From Paraburkholderia tropica (GTDB lineage Bacteria > Pseudomonadota > Gammaproteobacteria > Burkholderiales > Burkholderiaceae): a stretch of 64,000 bases of DNA. Below the pieces are notes generated by a model. That model saw nothing but the letters and a program-made list of their open reading frames with translations. It had not been told where the DNA came from and did not search any database. Position numbers and translations under genes: made by a program. The DNA is taken from positions 124,001-188,000 of the forward strand of contig NZ_FNZM01000003.1 in assembly GCF_900109265.1 (NCBI RefSeq), in the 5' to 3' direction. Of the stretch, positions 1-8,169 are shown one piece after another. Each line of letters opens with the position of its first letter. Position 1 is the first letter of the stretch.

Positions 1-157
1 CCAGCCCGGCAAGAAAGGCCTTGAGGCGGCTACCCGTGCTGCGGCCGAGGATCGCGCGAAGATCGGCGCCGAGCACGCGCAGTATGCCGGTGCGAACGAT
101 GTGTGTGCCCCACACCAGAAGCGACACACCGGAAAGCAGATTCAGAAGGATCAACAC
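1..157 (-). CDS. Na/Pi-cotransporter-like membrane protein, 5' end only
   Basis: Only the first 52 codons are present; the gene runs off the left edge. Reading down from a GTG at 157 gives a hydrophobic N-terminus containing SGVSLLVWGTHIVRTGILRV and then GADLRAILGRSTGSRLKAFLAG. This is the typical opening of the Na/Pi-cotransporter II (NptA/YjbB-like) family, whose members export or import phosphate with sodium. An in-frame TAA sits five codons upstream of the GTG, so the start is GTG 157 or TTG 154. It lies upstream of and co-directional with a Pit transporter and its DUF47 partner, so the left end is a phosphate-transport neighbourhood. Family assignment rests on the N-terminus alone. Confidence 0.65.
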   Translation of the reverse strand, partial: MLILLNLLSGVSLLVWGTHIVRTGILRVLGADLRAILGRSTGSRLKAFLAGL

Positions 158-286
158 GATAGGCGACGGTTACTGCACGACTTTGGGGCCCCGTTGACGG
201 GGCGCCTTGCGATCGGCGTCTGGATGTAACACTAGTGTCACACAGAATGGCGCGATTCGATGCGATAAAAAACGGCGGCCGTTTTC

Positions 287-1297
287 TTAAAGCAGCCGGG
301 TCCCGATCCACCAGGCCATTGCCGCCATCGCCGCGGAAGCCGGGATGGTGAGCACCCAGGCCCAGATGATATTGCCCGCCACGCCCCAACGCACCGCGGA
401 GAGCTTCTGCGTGGCGCCGACGCCGACGATCGCGCCGGTGATGGTATGCGTCGTCGAAACGGGAATGCCGAGCCCCGAGGCGACGAATAAGGTGAGCGCG
501 CCGCCGAGTTCGGCGCAAAAACCGCCCACCGGCTTGAGCTTCGTGATCTTCTGCCCCATCGTCCGCACGATGCGCCATCCGCCGAAAAGGGTTCCGAGTC
601 CCATCGACGCATAGCATCCGGCGGCCACCCAGAGCGGCGGCGCGACGGCGTTGTGCGATGCGTAGCCCGCGGCGATCAGCAGCATCCAGATAATGCCGAT
701 GGTCTTCTGCGAGTCGTTGCCGCCGTGCCCGAGGCTGTAAAGGCCCGCCGAGATCAATTGCAGGCTGCGGAACTGGCGATCCACCTTGCTTTGCGGCACG
801 CGGAAATAGAGCCAGGCGATGCCGAGCATGAAGCACGAGCCCAGCACGAAACCCAGCACCGGCGAGATGACGATGAAGGCCACGGTCTTCATGACGCCGT
901 CGAGATTCAGCGCGCCCCAGCCGGATTTGGCCAGCGCCGAGCCGACCAGTCCGCCGATCAGCGCATGCGACGAACTGGAGGGAATGCCGTAGTACCAGGT
1001 GATGAAATTCCAGCCGATGGCGCCGATCAGTGCGCCGAACACCACGTACTGATCGACTATCGCGGGATCGATCGTGCCTTTGCCGATGGTGGCGGCCACG
1101 CCGAGGTGAAAGACAAAATACGCAACGACGTTGAAGAACGCCGCAAATGCGACCGCTTGCTGCGGCTTCAACACCCCGGTGGACACCACGGTCGCAATGG
1201 CGTTGGCGGCGTCGTGAAACCCATTCATGAAGTCAAACAGGAGGGCGATCGCGACGAGCAGAATGATGGCCCAGAGAGCGAGTTGAATCGGATGCAT
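287..1297 (-). CDS. pit: Inorganic phosphate transporter, Pit family
   Basis: A 336-residue integral membrane protein of the PiT (PHO-4) family, which carries metal-phosphate into the cell with protons. The two inverted family signatures are visible: FDFMNGFHDAANAIATVVST near residues 22-41, and GIPVSTTHTITGAIVGVG near 278-295. The first half also has the GIPSSSSHALIGGLVGS motif (about 104-120). It is shorter than E. coli PitA (about 500 residues) and matches the compact Pit subtype normally paired with a DUF47 protein. The gene begins 12 nt after the DUF47 stop, so the two form one operon. No strong Shine-Dalgarno precedes the start, which suggests translation coupled to the upstream gene. 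Confidence 0.93.
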   Translation of the reverse strand: MHPIQLALWAIILLVAIALLFDFMNGFHDAANAIATVVSTGVLKPQQAVAFAAFFNVVAYFVFHLGVAATIGKGTIDPAIVDQYVVFGALIGAIGWNFITWYYGIPSSSSHALIGGLVGSALAKSGWGALNLDGVMKTVAFIVISPVLGFVLGSCFMLGIAWLYFRVPQSKVDRQFRSLQLISAGLYSLGHGGNDSQKTIGIIWMLLIAAGYASHNAVAPPLWVAAGCYASMGLGTLFGGWRIVRTMGQKITKLKPVGGFCAELGGALTLFVASGLGIPVSTTHTITGAIVGVGATQKLSAVRWGVAGNIIWAWVLTIPASAAMAAMAWWIGTRLL

Positions 1298-1309
1298 GGT
1301 TGAATTCGC

Positions 1310-1936
1310 TCAAGCGTTTTCCAGCACAATGCCCTCGATAATGGTTGCGGCGACCTCGCATTTATCGGTAATGGTTTCAAGCAGTTCGTAGACGCTTTTC
1401 AGTTTGATGAGCGTCTTGACATCGGCTTCCTCGCGGAATAGCCGCGAGATCGCGATACGCAGCAACCGGTCGACTTCGGATTCGAGTTCGTCGATTTCCT
1501 TGCAGCATCGCAGGATCTGATCTGCCTGCTTCATGTCGGAAAGCATGCTGACGGCCTGCTGAACCTGAATGGCTGTCTTCGTGCTCAGCCGCGCGAACTC
1601 GATCGCATCGTCGGGCAACGCTTGCACGTCATACAGCGTAATGGTGTTCGCAACATCCTCAATCACGTCGATGATGTCATCCAGCGTGTTGATGAGCTGC
1701 TGGATCTGATCGCGATCCAGCGGCGTGATGAAGGTCTTGTGCAGCAGATCGTTGCAGTCGCGAGTCAGTTTATCGGCCGACTTTTCGTTGATCTTGATGT
1801 TTCGCCGGTGTCGCTCCGCGTCGTCGAGATTCTCGATCAGCTTTTCGAGAGCATGACTGCCGTCCACGATATATCGGGCATGGGCATTGAAAATCTCGAA
1901 AAAATTGCCGTCTCTGGGCATGAATCGGCCGAACAT
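1310..1936 (-). CDS. DUF47 (PhoU-like) Pit accessory protein
   Basis: A 208-residue, all-helical soluble protein of the DUF47/PhoU_div family. The opening MFGRFMPRDGNFFEIFNAHA, the internal acidic stretch LINTLDDIIDVIEDVANTI and the ending LKSVYELLETITDKCEVAATI are characteristic. Members are encoded immediately upstream of Pit transporters and are thought to modulate them, by analogy to PhoU. The start at 1936 has a GAGGTAA ribosome-binding site about nine bases upstream. It is first gene of a two-gene unit with pit; its promoter must lie in the 1937-2262 region shared with the divergent RcnB-like gene. Confidence 0.93.
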   Translation of the reverse strand: MFGRFMPRDGNFFEIFNAHARYIVDGSHALEKLIENLDDAERHRRNIKINEKSADKLTRDCNDLLHKTFITPLDRDQIQQLINTLDDIIDVIEDVANTITLYDVQALPDDAIEFARLSTKTAIQVQQAVSMLSDMKQADQILRCCKEIDELESEVDRLLRIAISRLFREEADVKTLIKLKSVYELLETITDKCEVAATIIEGIVLENA

Positions 1937-2230
1937 AGGGCATTACCTCGGGTTTGATGGCGCGCCGACCGCGTCATCGAAAAACCGCTCATGATACAGG
2001 CATTTGAATTGCGCCTCGTCCGGCCAATATTGGCTGGATTGTGTGCCGCAAACGCGCACACGATCGTACCGGCGACGGCTTGCGGCAAAACGACTGGCAT
2101 GGGCGTCGGCCGCGGAACGTGGCGTGCTTGCCGACAGGCGAGTGTGTGCTTTTCTGCGGGGGCTAGCTGCCTCTGCTAACCTTTTGCTGCGACCGGCGGC
2201 GTGTAGCGAACATCCAGCCGGGACGCGAGC
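1937..2230. other. Divergent intergenic region
   Basis: This gap separates the minus-strand DUF47-pit unit from the plus-strand RcnB-like gene and should carry both promoters. Apart from the palindrome at its right end (listed separately) I see no convincing -35/-10 pair, RNA structure or coding content. The small frames here have no ribosome-binding site. Confidence 0.5.
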
Positions 2231-2243
2231 ATGACTCAGTCAT
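2231..2243. promoter_or_regulatory. Perfect palindrome ATGACTCAGTCAT, candidate operator
   Basis: A 13-bp perfect palindrome (six-base arms around a central C) lies 19 bp upstream of the RcnB-like start codon, just before its strong Shine-Dalgarno (AGGGAGGA, 2249-2256). Its position suits an operator overlapping the transcript start or leader of that gene. No regulator can be assigned from the sequence. Confidence 0.35.
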
Positions 2244-2262
2244 AACCCAGGGAGGAATCTTT

Positions 2263-2679
2263 ATGTATCGCAAAGCTGTTGCGAGTGCACTTATTTGCTC
2301 GTTGTTCCGTGTGTCGGCCGTTGTGTACGCTCAACCGCATCAGGACGGTGGACCCGATGGTCAGGGTCATCCAGGCGCGAGCCACGGCGCGCCGCATGGG
2401 GCGCCGCATGGCGCACCTCACGGCAACCCGGGGCATGGTGCGCCGATGCATGACGCGTCGATTTCCCGTCCGGGAGGTCCGGTGCCGCATAACGACTGGC
2501 ACAAAGGCGACCGCATTCCGCCGGAATACCGCGATCGCAACTATGTCGTCGACGACTGGCGCGGCCACGGACTCTCCGCACCGCCGCGCGGCTATCACTG
2601 GGTCGGCGTGAACGGCGACTACGTGCTGGCCGCGGTGGCGACCGGCGTGATCGCGAGCGTGCTCGCTTCGCCGCGCTAA
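2263..2679 (+). CDS. RcnB-family periplasmic protein, His/Gly-rich
   Basis: A 138-residue protein with an N-terminal signal peptide (cleavage probably after VYA, about residue 23) and a C-terminal RcnB domain. The domain signature is WHKGDRIPPEYRDRNYVV, then DDWRGHGLSAPPRGYHWV and GDYVLAAVATGVI. RcnB in E. coli is a periplasmic protein needed for nickel/cobalt homeostasis. Between the two parts lies a low-complexity linker with GAPH repeats and many His residues, which could bind metal (inference). The start has an excellent Shine-Dalgarno at 2249-2256. No rcnA or rcnR homologue lies nearby, so a nickel role is not supported by context. Confidence 0.88.
   Translation: MYRKAVASALICSLFRVSAVVYAQPHQDGGPDGQGHPGASHGAPHGAPHGAPHGNPGHGAPMHDASISRPGGPVPHNDWHKGDRIPPEYRDRNYVVDDWRGHGLSAPPRGYHWVGVNGDYVLAAVATGVIASVLASPR
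2386..2421 (+). repeat. Three 12-bp tandem repeats encoding GAPH
   Basis: Three in-frame 12-bp units encode Gly-Ala-Pro-His three times inside the RcnB-like gene; the third unit differs at wobble positions. The unit length is a multiple of three, so gain or loss would lengthen the His-rich linker without shifting the frame. Confidence 0.8.
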
Positions 2680-3130
2680 CGCATCGACGCCACGCGCCGC
2701 GTGAGTGCGGCGCGCTGGCGATCCCTTCATGACGGATATGGGCGATGACGTCGACATCCGCACGGATGTGCCGCTGTGTCGCGTGTTTCGCGACGGCGCA
2801 ATGATCGCGCAATCGCACGACGTGTCTGAATACTGGTGCAAGGCTCTGGTGAGCTTTGTGATCGATTGCTCTTTCGCCTTCGACACGCGCGGGTGGATGC
2901 GGGCATCGGCATCCGCCATATCGAGCCTTTGAACGTTGAATGTCCGCGGCTTCGATCGCGAATGAACGGGGCAATTGCAAGGCTTCCACGAACGCGCGCC
3001 GCGAACGCTTTGTGCGTGGCGGAGCTGTAACGATCAGAAATATAGACTTATCAATAAGTTCTTAAGAAATCGATGCGGGGGTCGTTGATACAGAATCGAA
3101 AACAAAAAATGACCGCATCGAGGAATGACC
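2680..3130. other. Intergenic region, no supported gene
   Basis: About 450 bp between the RcnB-like gene and the lipoprotein gene. Several short frames on both strands lack ribosome-binding sites and read as low-complexity. A short dyad near 3046-3059 is the only structure I can point to. Confidence 0.5.
3046..3059. promoter_or_regulatory. Dyad ACTTAT-ca-ATAAGT, candidate operator
   Basis: A perfect six-base inverted repeat with a two-base spacer lies in an AT-rich patch about 70 bp upstream of the lipoprotein gene. The AT richness contrasts with the surrounding sequence and suits a promoter or operator. No regulator is assigned. Confidence 0.3.
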
Positions 3131-3673
3131 ATGAAAATAACAACCACGCGCTGCGCGGCTTTTACCGTTTTTTCGCTGCTTGCAGGCTGTGTGACTAACC
3201 CTCAGGGGCAACTCGTCGTCGATCCCAACGTGGGCGCGGCGATTCAGAGCGTGCTCGCTCCGCCGCCGCCTGTGCCCGTCGTGGTCGAAGACTACTACGC
3301 CCCCATGCCTTACGACGCGTCGATCGCGGTCGTTGCCGATAGCGATGTGGTGTTCATCGGCGGTTCGACCTACATCTGGATTATCGGTCCGGATGGCAGA
3401 CGCCATCGCCAATTCTATGCACATGGCGATCATCGCGCAGACGTTTTCCATCGACGAGATGAACTGCATAACGTGATGGCGCATCACGAAGGTCATCTGC
3501 CGGATCATGCGACGGGCAATCCGCATATGGCGGCTGGAGCCGCGCACACCGGCGCTCAACCCGGCGGCCAGCAACGTGGTGGTAATGCCGTGGCCGCACA
3601 TGCGCAGGTGACGGCGCAACATGCACCTGCCAAGGCGCCGGCGCATCAGGAAAAGGACAAGAAAAAGTCGTGA
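3131..3673 (+). CDS. Small His-rich lipoprotein of unknown function
   Basis: A 180-residue predicted lipoprotein. The signal peptide ends in the lipobox LLAGC, so the mature protein starts at Cys about residue 20. After it comes GAAIQSVLAPPPPVPVVVED, then a folded-looking segment with VVADSDVVFIGGSTYIWIIG, then a long tail rich in His, Ala and Gln. I chose ATG 3131 because the GAGGA ribosome-binding site (3120-3124) is six bases upstream; the ATG at 3125 abuts it. A strong terminator follows, so it is a single-gene unit. Function unknown; the pattern of a short conserved part plus His-rich tail resembles Burkholderia envelope lipoproteins. Confidence 0.75.
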   Translation: MKITTTRCAAFTVFSLLAGCVTNPQGQLVVDPNVGAAIQSVLAPPPPVPVVVEDYYAPMPYDASIAVVADSDVVFIGGSTYIWIIGPDGRRHRQFYAHGDHRADVFHRRDELHNVMAHHEGHLPDHATGNPHMAAGAAHTGAQPGGQQRGGNAVAAHAQVTAQHAPAKAPAHQEKDKKKS

Positions 3674-3718
3674 CTTTAAGGGCGATTCCGATAACCCCGG
3701 ATCGCAAATCGCAAATCG

Positions 3719-3740
3719 CGTAGCGAAGTGCATCGCTACG
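3719..3740. repeat. Perfect 8-bp inverted repeat
   Basis: CGTAGCGA and TCGCTACG form a perfect hairpin with a six-base loop just before the terminator of the lipoprotein gene. It may stabilise the transcript end or be part of the termination structure. Confidence 0.5.
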
Positions 3741-3747
3741 ACATTTC

Positions 3748-3775
3748 AGCCGGCCAATTGCCGGCTGCTTTTTTT
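3748..3775 (+). terminator. Rho-independent terminator
   Basis: AGCCGGC, loop CAATT, GCCGGCT, followed by a run of seven T. It ends the lipoprotein transcript. Confidence 0.85.
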
Positions 3776-3858
3776 ATCTGCACGCCCCGGTATTGGCACG
3801 GCAGCACTAAAAACCGCGCGGCGCTTTTTTGTGCCGGAGAAGTGCATTGAGTGCGGGT

Positions 3859-4362
3859 CTATTGGATCTTCGCGTCTTCGCGTTTTGCTTTCTCCATGGC
3901 TTCCGGTTCCAGTTCTTCCGCCGACCGATTCAGGTGGACGAACACCCCCCAGGCCGCAAGCAGCAAGGCAGTGGACGCGATCAGCGCCGCCGCAAACCAG
4001 AGCTGCGAGGGATCCTGATGTAGCGCCTTGAATGTCGCCACGAGTCCCTCGATGGCAAGCGCGACGACCACAACGACAAGAAACCGGGACATGAAACGTC
4101 GTACGCGAGTCGGTCCGCTAACGTCCGCTTCCCGGATGACCTCTTCTTCGACGATCGTCTCGGCAATCTGGATTGCCACAACGGCGCCGGCCAGCAGTCC
4201 CAGCGCTTCGATGATCGATAGCGCGGCTGTCTGGTCCCACTGGTGTGTGAACGCTGTCCATCCGGTGTGTGCGGCAATCGCAATCAACATCAGCGCGGCA
4301 CATGTGAAGAGAGCCGCCATCAGCCCATGGATCAGCGTAAAAAAGCGCCAAAGAGACTTCAT
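3859..4362 (-). CDS. Conserved four-helix membrane protein, function unknown
   Basis: A 167-residue protein starting at ATG 4362, preceded by CGGGAG. Hydrophobic segments are visible at about residues 10-35 (LIHGLMAALFTCAALMLIAI), 50-75, 95-115 (FLVVVVVALAIEGLVATF) and 125-148, separated by a charged loop with IVEEEVIREADVSGPTRVRR. The C-terminus is strongly charged (EELEPEAMEKAKREDAK). I know proteins of this type only as conserved Burkholderia membrane proteins without a defined role. It stands alone. Confidence 0.7.
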   Translation of the reverse strand: MKSLWRFFTLIHGLMAALFTCAALMLIAIAAHTGWTAFTHQWDQTAALSIIEALGLLAGAVVAIQIAETIVEEEVIREADVSGPTRVRRFMSRFLVVVVVALAIEGLVATFKALHQDPSQLWFAAALIASTALLLAAWGVFVHLNRSAEELEPEAMEKAKREDAKIQ

Positions 4363-4636
4363 TTGCGGCTCCCGAGGGTTGGAGGCAGGTTCTGGGTAAT
4401 TTTTCTGGCCGGCGTTTCGAAGGGGAATGCGGTTTTTCGGCAATGTTCGAAATCCTCGGGAGTGTCATTGGGTAGGGATGTATGCAGATACATACATACG
4501 GATCGCCATCACTCGTCGCGGCATCATTCTGGCTGTATTTTTTGTAATCTATCAAGTGCCCGATTCAACGCTCGTCTGTTGGCCCGGCGGCGTCGTGCAG
4601 CAGCCTCCGCACCGCAAGCCATCTCGCTCGTGCAAT

Positions 4637-4650
4637 CTCGTCTAGTCAAC
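4637..4650. promoter_or_regulatory. HutC-like operator, distal copy
   Basis: CTCGTCTAGTCAAC matches the proximal site at 4827-4840 in 12 of 14 positions. It lies about 250 bp upstream of the amino acid transporter gene. Two related sites spaced 190 bp apart could allow co-operative or looping repression. Confidence 0.45.
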
Positions 4651-4826
4651 TGTGTGCATGCGCCGCACGGACGCTTTCTATTTGCTGTCGATCCGCACGA
4701 TTCTGGGGCATGCGTCCGACGAATACGCGCTTCCTGCTGTCTGAAGCGGGCCCAATGTCCAGGGCATACCCTGGAGCGGGTGAATTTCTGAGAATTCCGC
4801 TTGCTTCAATTATTTTGTTCCCGCAT

Positions 4827-4840
4827 CTTGTCTAGACAAC
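4827..4840. promoter_or_regulatory. HutC-like operator CTTGTCTAGACAAC
   Basis: The core TTGTCTAGACAA is a perfect 12-bp palindrome, 62 bp upstream of the transporter start codon. HutC-type GntR repressors bind palindromes of the form TTGTNNNNACAA upstream of hut genes. The regulator gene of this cluster (9805-10560) belongs to that family, so this is probably its operator. Confidence 0.65.
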
Positions 4841-4901
4841 ACGCGAGGCGTCATCGCCTCACGAGCCGTTCCGCTGTTTCGCCAATCAAAGGAGCATCGA
4901 G

Positions 4902-5750
4902 ATGCAGTCGAAGTACAGCAAGTTGGCCAAGGGAATGATCGGGGCGGCCATCGGCACGGCCCTGTTCGGCGGCGCCGCGCAGGCGAAGGATGTGACGATC
5001 GCGCTTGAAGGCGGCTACGCGCCATGGAACATGACGCTGCCGGGCGGCAAGCTTGGCGGCTTCGAGCCCGAACTCGCCGCGAATCTGTGCGCACGCGCGC
5101 AGCTCAAGTGCAATCTCGTGGCGCAGGACTGGGACGGCATGATCCCGGGCCTCCAGGCCGGAAAGTTCGACGTCCTGATGGATGCGATTTCGATCACGCC
5201 CGAGCGCGAGAAGATCATCGCGTTCTCGAAGCCGTATGCGTCCACGCCGGCGACCTTCGCCGTGACCGACACGAAGATCCTGCCGAAGGCGGGCCCGACC
5301 GCGGCGGCGCTCAAGCTCGACACCGACGCGAAATCGAACGCGCCCGCCGTGCAGGCGCTGCGCACCGCGCTCAAGGGCAAGACCATCGGCATCCAGTCGG
5401 GCACGGTGTACACGCGCTTCATCAACGAGAACTTCAAGGACGTTGCTTCGATCCGCGTCTACAAGACCTCGCCGGAACGCGATCTCGACCTGTCCAACGG
5501 CCGTATCGATGCCTCCTTCGACGACGTGACTTACTACGCCGCGAACGCCGACAAGAAAGAGGCGGTGCCCACCGTCGCGGCCGGCCCGAAGATCGGCGGC
5601 CCGATCTGGGGACCCGGCGAGGGCCTCGCGTTTCGCAAGCAGGACGCGGACCTGAAGGCGAAGTTCGACGCGGCGATCACGGCGGCGATTGCCGACGGCA
5701 CCGTGAAGAAGCTCTCGGAGAAGTGGTTCAAGACCGACGTGACGCCCTGA
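4902..5750 (+). CDS. Polar amino acid ABC transporter, periplasmic binding protein
   Basis: A 282-residue binding protein with a Sec signal peptide (cleavage after AQA, about residue 28). The SBP_bac_3 fold is shown by VTIALEGGYAPWNMTLPGG, GFEPELAANLCARAQLKC, WDGMIPGLQAGKFDVLMDAI and ITPEREKIIAFSKPY, the pattern of HisJ/ArgT/OccT-type receptors for basic or aromatic amino acids. AAAGGAG lies seven bases before the ATG. It heads the operon of permeases, ATPase, lyase-like protein and HutC-type regulator. Histidine or a histidine-like compound is the likely ligand, but this is inferred from neighbours only. Confidence 0.9.
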   Translation: MQSKYSKLAKGMIGAAIGTALFGGAAQAKDVTIALEGGYAPWNMTLPGGKLGGFEPELAANLCARAQLKCNLVAQDWDGMIPGLQAGKFDVLMDAISITPEREKIIAFSKPYASTPATFAVTDTKILPKAGPTAAALKLDTDAKSNAPAVQALRTALKGKTIGIQSGTVYTRFINENFKDVASIRVYKTSPERDLDLSNGRIDASFDDVTYYAANADKKEAVPTVAAGPKIGGPIWGPGEGLAFRKQDADLKAKFDAAITAAIADGTVKKLSEKWFKTDVTP

Positions 5751-5845
5751 TTGGCGCGCGTCGCGTGAGCGCGCGCGGCCGCCGGCTCCGGAGCGAGCGG
5801 CGGCTGTCGCGCGGTGGGTTTCGCAGGCTTGCTTGAGGTGGCGTG

Positions 5846-6568
5846 ATGGCTCTTTTCCAAATGCTCGGTTTCGGGACCGAAGGCTGGGGCGGCGTGCTCC
5901 TGCTCGGCGCGCTCATGACGGTGGTGTTGACGATCGCAGCGCTCGCGATCGGCGCGGTGTTCGGTGCGATGGTGGCGGCCGCCAAGCTCTCGCGCTTTCG
6001 CACGGCGCGCGTGATCGGCGACTTCTACACGACGGTGTTTCGCGGCGTGCCGGAACTGCTCGTCATCTATCTGTTTTATTTCGGCGGCTCGTCGCTGGTG
6101 TCCTCGATCGGGCAGTGGTTCGGCGCGGACGGCTTTATCGGCGTGCCGCCGTTCGTGATCGGCGCATTCGCCGTCGGCATGATTTCCGGCGCGTATCAGG
6201 CCGAGGTCTATCGCGCCGCCGTGCAGGCGGTGTCGCGCGGAGAACTCGAAGCCGCGCGCGCGATCGGCATGCCCACGCTCACGATGGCGCGCCGCATCCT
6301 GATTCCCCAGGTGCTGCGTTTCGCATTGCCCGGTATCGGAAACGTCTGGCAACTGAGCCTGAAAGACTCCGCGCTGATTTCGGTCACCGGTCTCGTCGAA
6401 TTGCTGCGCGCGAGCCAGGTGGCGGCGGGATCGACGCATCAGTACTTCCTGTTCTTCGTCGTGGGCGGCGCGCTGTATCTCGCGATGACGGGGGTATCGA
6501 ACCGCGTGTTCGGCCGGGCGGAAGCGATCGTCGGCCGCTCCTTCAAACGCAACTTCGCGCGCAACTGA
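5846..6568 (+). CDS. Polar amino acid ABC transporter permease 1 (HisQ type)
   Basis: A 240-residue inner-membrane permease of the His/Glu/Gln/Arg/opine family. The cytoplasmic EAA-loop is clear (ELEAARAIGMPTLTMARRIL), as is the family motif TVFRGVPELLVIYLFYF. ATG 5846 is preceded by GAGGTGG (5835-5841) with suitable spacing; a GTG directly before it (5843) is a less likely start. It pairs with the next gene to form the heterodimeric channel. Confidence 0.93.
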   Translation: MALFQMLGFGTEGWGGVLLLGALMTVVLTIAALAIGAVFGAMVAAAKLSRFRTARVIGDFYTTVFRGVPELLVIYLFYFGGSSLVSSIGQWFGADGFIGVPPFVIGAFAVGMISGAYQAEVYRAAVQAVSRGELEAARAIGMPTLTMARRILIPQVLRFALPGIGNVWQLSLKDSALISVTGLVELLRASQVAAGSTHQYFLFFVVGGALYLAMTGVSNRVFGRAEAIVGRSFKRNFARN

Positions 6569-6586
6569 CGCCAGAGCGGCCCCATC

Positions 6587-7333
6587 ATGCAAATCGACTT
6601 CGACTTTCTTCTCGACACCACGCGTCAGCTGATCGCGGCGGTGCCGGTCACGCTGGGTCTGTTCTTCGCCTCGCTCGTGATCGGCGGGCTGCTGTCGCTC
6701 GTGGTCGTCACGATGCGCGTCTCGCCGCACTGGCTGCCCAATCGCTTTGCGCGCGCGTACATCCTCGTGTTTCGCGGCTCGCCGCTGCTGATCCAGATGT
6801 TTCTCGTCTATTACGGTCTCGGCCAGTTCGGCGTGATTCGCGAGAGTTTTCTGTGGCCCGTGCTGCGCGAGCCGTATGTGTGCGCCGTGCTTTCGCTCGC
6901 GCTCTGCACGGCGGGCTATACCGCCGAAATTATTCGCGGCGGCTTGATGGCGGTGCCGGTCGGACAGATCGAGGCGGGCTATGCCATCGGCCTTTCGGGC
7001 TTCTCGCTGCTGCGCCGCGTCATCGGCCCGATCGCGCTGCGTCAGTGCCTGCCTGCGTATTCGACCGAGGCCGTGCTGCTCGTGAAGTCGACGGCGCTCG
7101 CGAGCCTCGTCACCGTGTGGGAAGTCACCGGCGTTGCGCAGCAAATCATTCAGCAAACCTATCGGACCACCGAAGTGTTCGCCTGCGCCGCGCTGATTTA
7201 TCTGTGCCTGAATTTCCTCGTGGTTCGCCTGATCGGGCTGCTGGAGCGTCGCCTGTCGCGCCATCTGCGCGCCGCGCCCGTGTCAGCGCGCCGTGCTGCC
7301 ACGCAACTCGAAACCCGCCGCGCCGCTTCGTGA
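6587..7333 (+). CDS. Polar amino acid ABC transporter permease 2 (HisM type)
   Basis: A 248-residue permease of the same family as its upstream partner. It has [18 protein letters not shown] near residues 64-81 and the ATPase-docking EAA-loop [20 protein letters not shown] (about 126-145). The gap from the previous stop is 18 nt, so the genes are co-transcribed. Confidence 0.93.
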   Translation: MQIDFDFLLDTTRQLIAAVPVTLGLFFASLVIGGLLSLVVVTMRVSPHWLPNRFARAYILVFRGSPLLIQMFLVYYGLGQFGVIRESFLWPVLREPYVCAVLSLALCTAGYTAEIIRGGLMAVPVGQIEAGYAIGLSGFSLLRRVIGPIALRQCLPAYSTEAVLLVKSTALASLVTVWEVTGVAQQIIQQTYRTTEVFACAALIYLCLNFLVVRLIGLLERRLSRHLRAAPVSARRAATQLETRRAAS

Positions 7334-7358
7334 GCCGCGCATCTCCCCGGAGAAACGT

Positions 7359-8150
7359 ATGAACGCATCCGCACCGGTCGCCCTGTCCGTGAAGAACATT
7401 CACAAGTCGTTCGGCGACCATCACGTCCTCAAAGGTATTTCGCTCGATGCTCACGAAGGCGATGTGATTTCGATTCTCGGCGCGAGCGGCTCGGGCAAGA
7501 GCACCTTTCTGCGTTGCCTGAATCTGCTCGAAATGCCCGATGACGGTTCCGTATCGCTCGGCGGCGAAGCGCTGAAAATGAAGCGCCGCCGCGACGGAAA
7601 ACTGCAACCGGAGGACCGCCGCCAGGTGGACCGCGTGCGCTCGCAACTGGGCATGGTGTTTCAGAACTTCAATCTCTGGTCGCATATGACCGTGCTCGAC
7701 AACCTCATCGAAGGGCCGATGCGCGTGCTCAAGCGCACGCGCGCGGAATCGGTCGAGGAAGCCGAAGCGCTGCTCGCCAAGGTCGGTCTCGCCGACAAGC
7801 GCGCGCACTATCCCGCGCATCTTTCCGGCGGCCAGCAGCAGCGCGTGGCCATCGCGCGCGCCCTTGCGATGCATCCGAAGGTCATGTTGTTCGACGAGCC
7901 GACCTCGGCGCTCGATCCCGAACTCGTGGGCGAAGTGCTGCGCGTGATGCGCGCGCTCGCCGACGAAGGCCGCACGATGCTGGTCGTCACGCATGAAATG
8001 GGGTTCGCGAAACATGTGTCGAATCGCGTGATGTTTCTGCATCAAGGCCAGGTCGATTCGGACGGCACGCCCGACGAGGTATTCGGCGAACACAAGTCGG
8101 AACGCTTCCGCCAGTTCGTGTCGAGCCACCAGGACCGCAACGCTCACTGA
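7359..8150 (+). CDS. Polar amino acid ABC transporter ATPase (HisP type)
   Basis: A 263-residue ATPase. Walker A is GASGSGKST, the signature is [17 protein letters not shown], and Walker B is [12 protein letters not shown], followed by the H-loop in VVTHEMGFA. The insertion between strands ([20 protein letters not shown]) is typical of HisP/OccP rather than GlnQ. ATG 7359 has GGAG eight bases upstream; an in-frame extension further upstream overlaps the permease gene and has no support. Confidence 0.95.
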   Translation: MNASAPVALSVKNIHKSFGDHHVLKGISLDAHEGDVISILGASGSGKSTFLRCLNLLEMPDDGSVSLGGEALKMKRRRDGKLQPEDRRQVDRVRSQLGMVFQNFNLWSHMTVLDNLIEGPMRVLKRTRAESVEEAEALLAKVGLADKRAHYPAHLSGGQQQRVAIARALAMHPKVMLFDEPTSALDPELVGEVLRVMRALADEGRTMLVVTHEMGFAKHVSNRVMFLHQGQVDSDGTPDEVFGEHKSERFRQFVSSHQDRNAH

Positions 8151-8169
8151 TTTCCAGCGCGAGTTCATC

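Noticed and set aside
4427..4645. Small plus-strand frame in the transporter promoter region
   Set aside because: No ribosome-binding site, no recognisable domain, and it covers one of the candidate operators.
5534..7264. Long minus-strand open frame (576 codons) opposite the ABC permease genes
   Set aside because: It is antisense to well-supported genes, is dominated by Arg, Ala, Asp and His, and has no domain. High GC produces such shadows.
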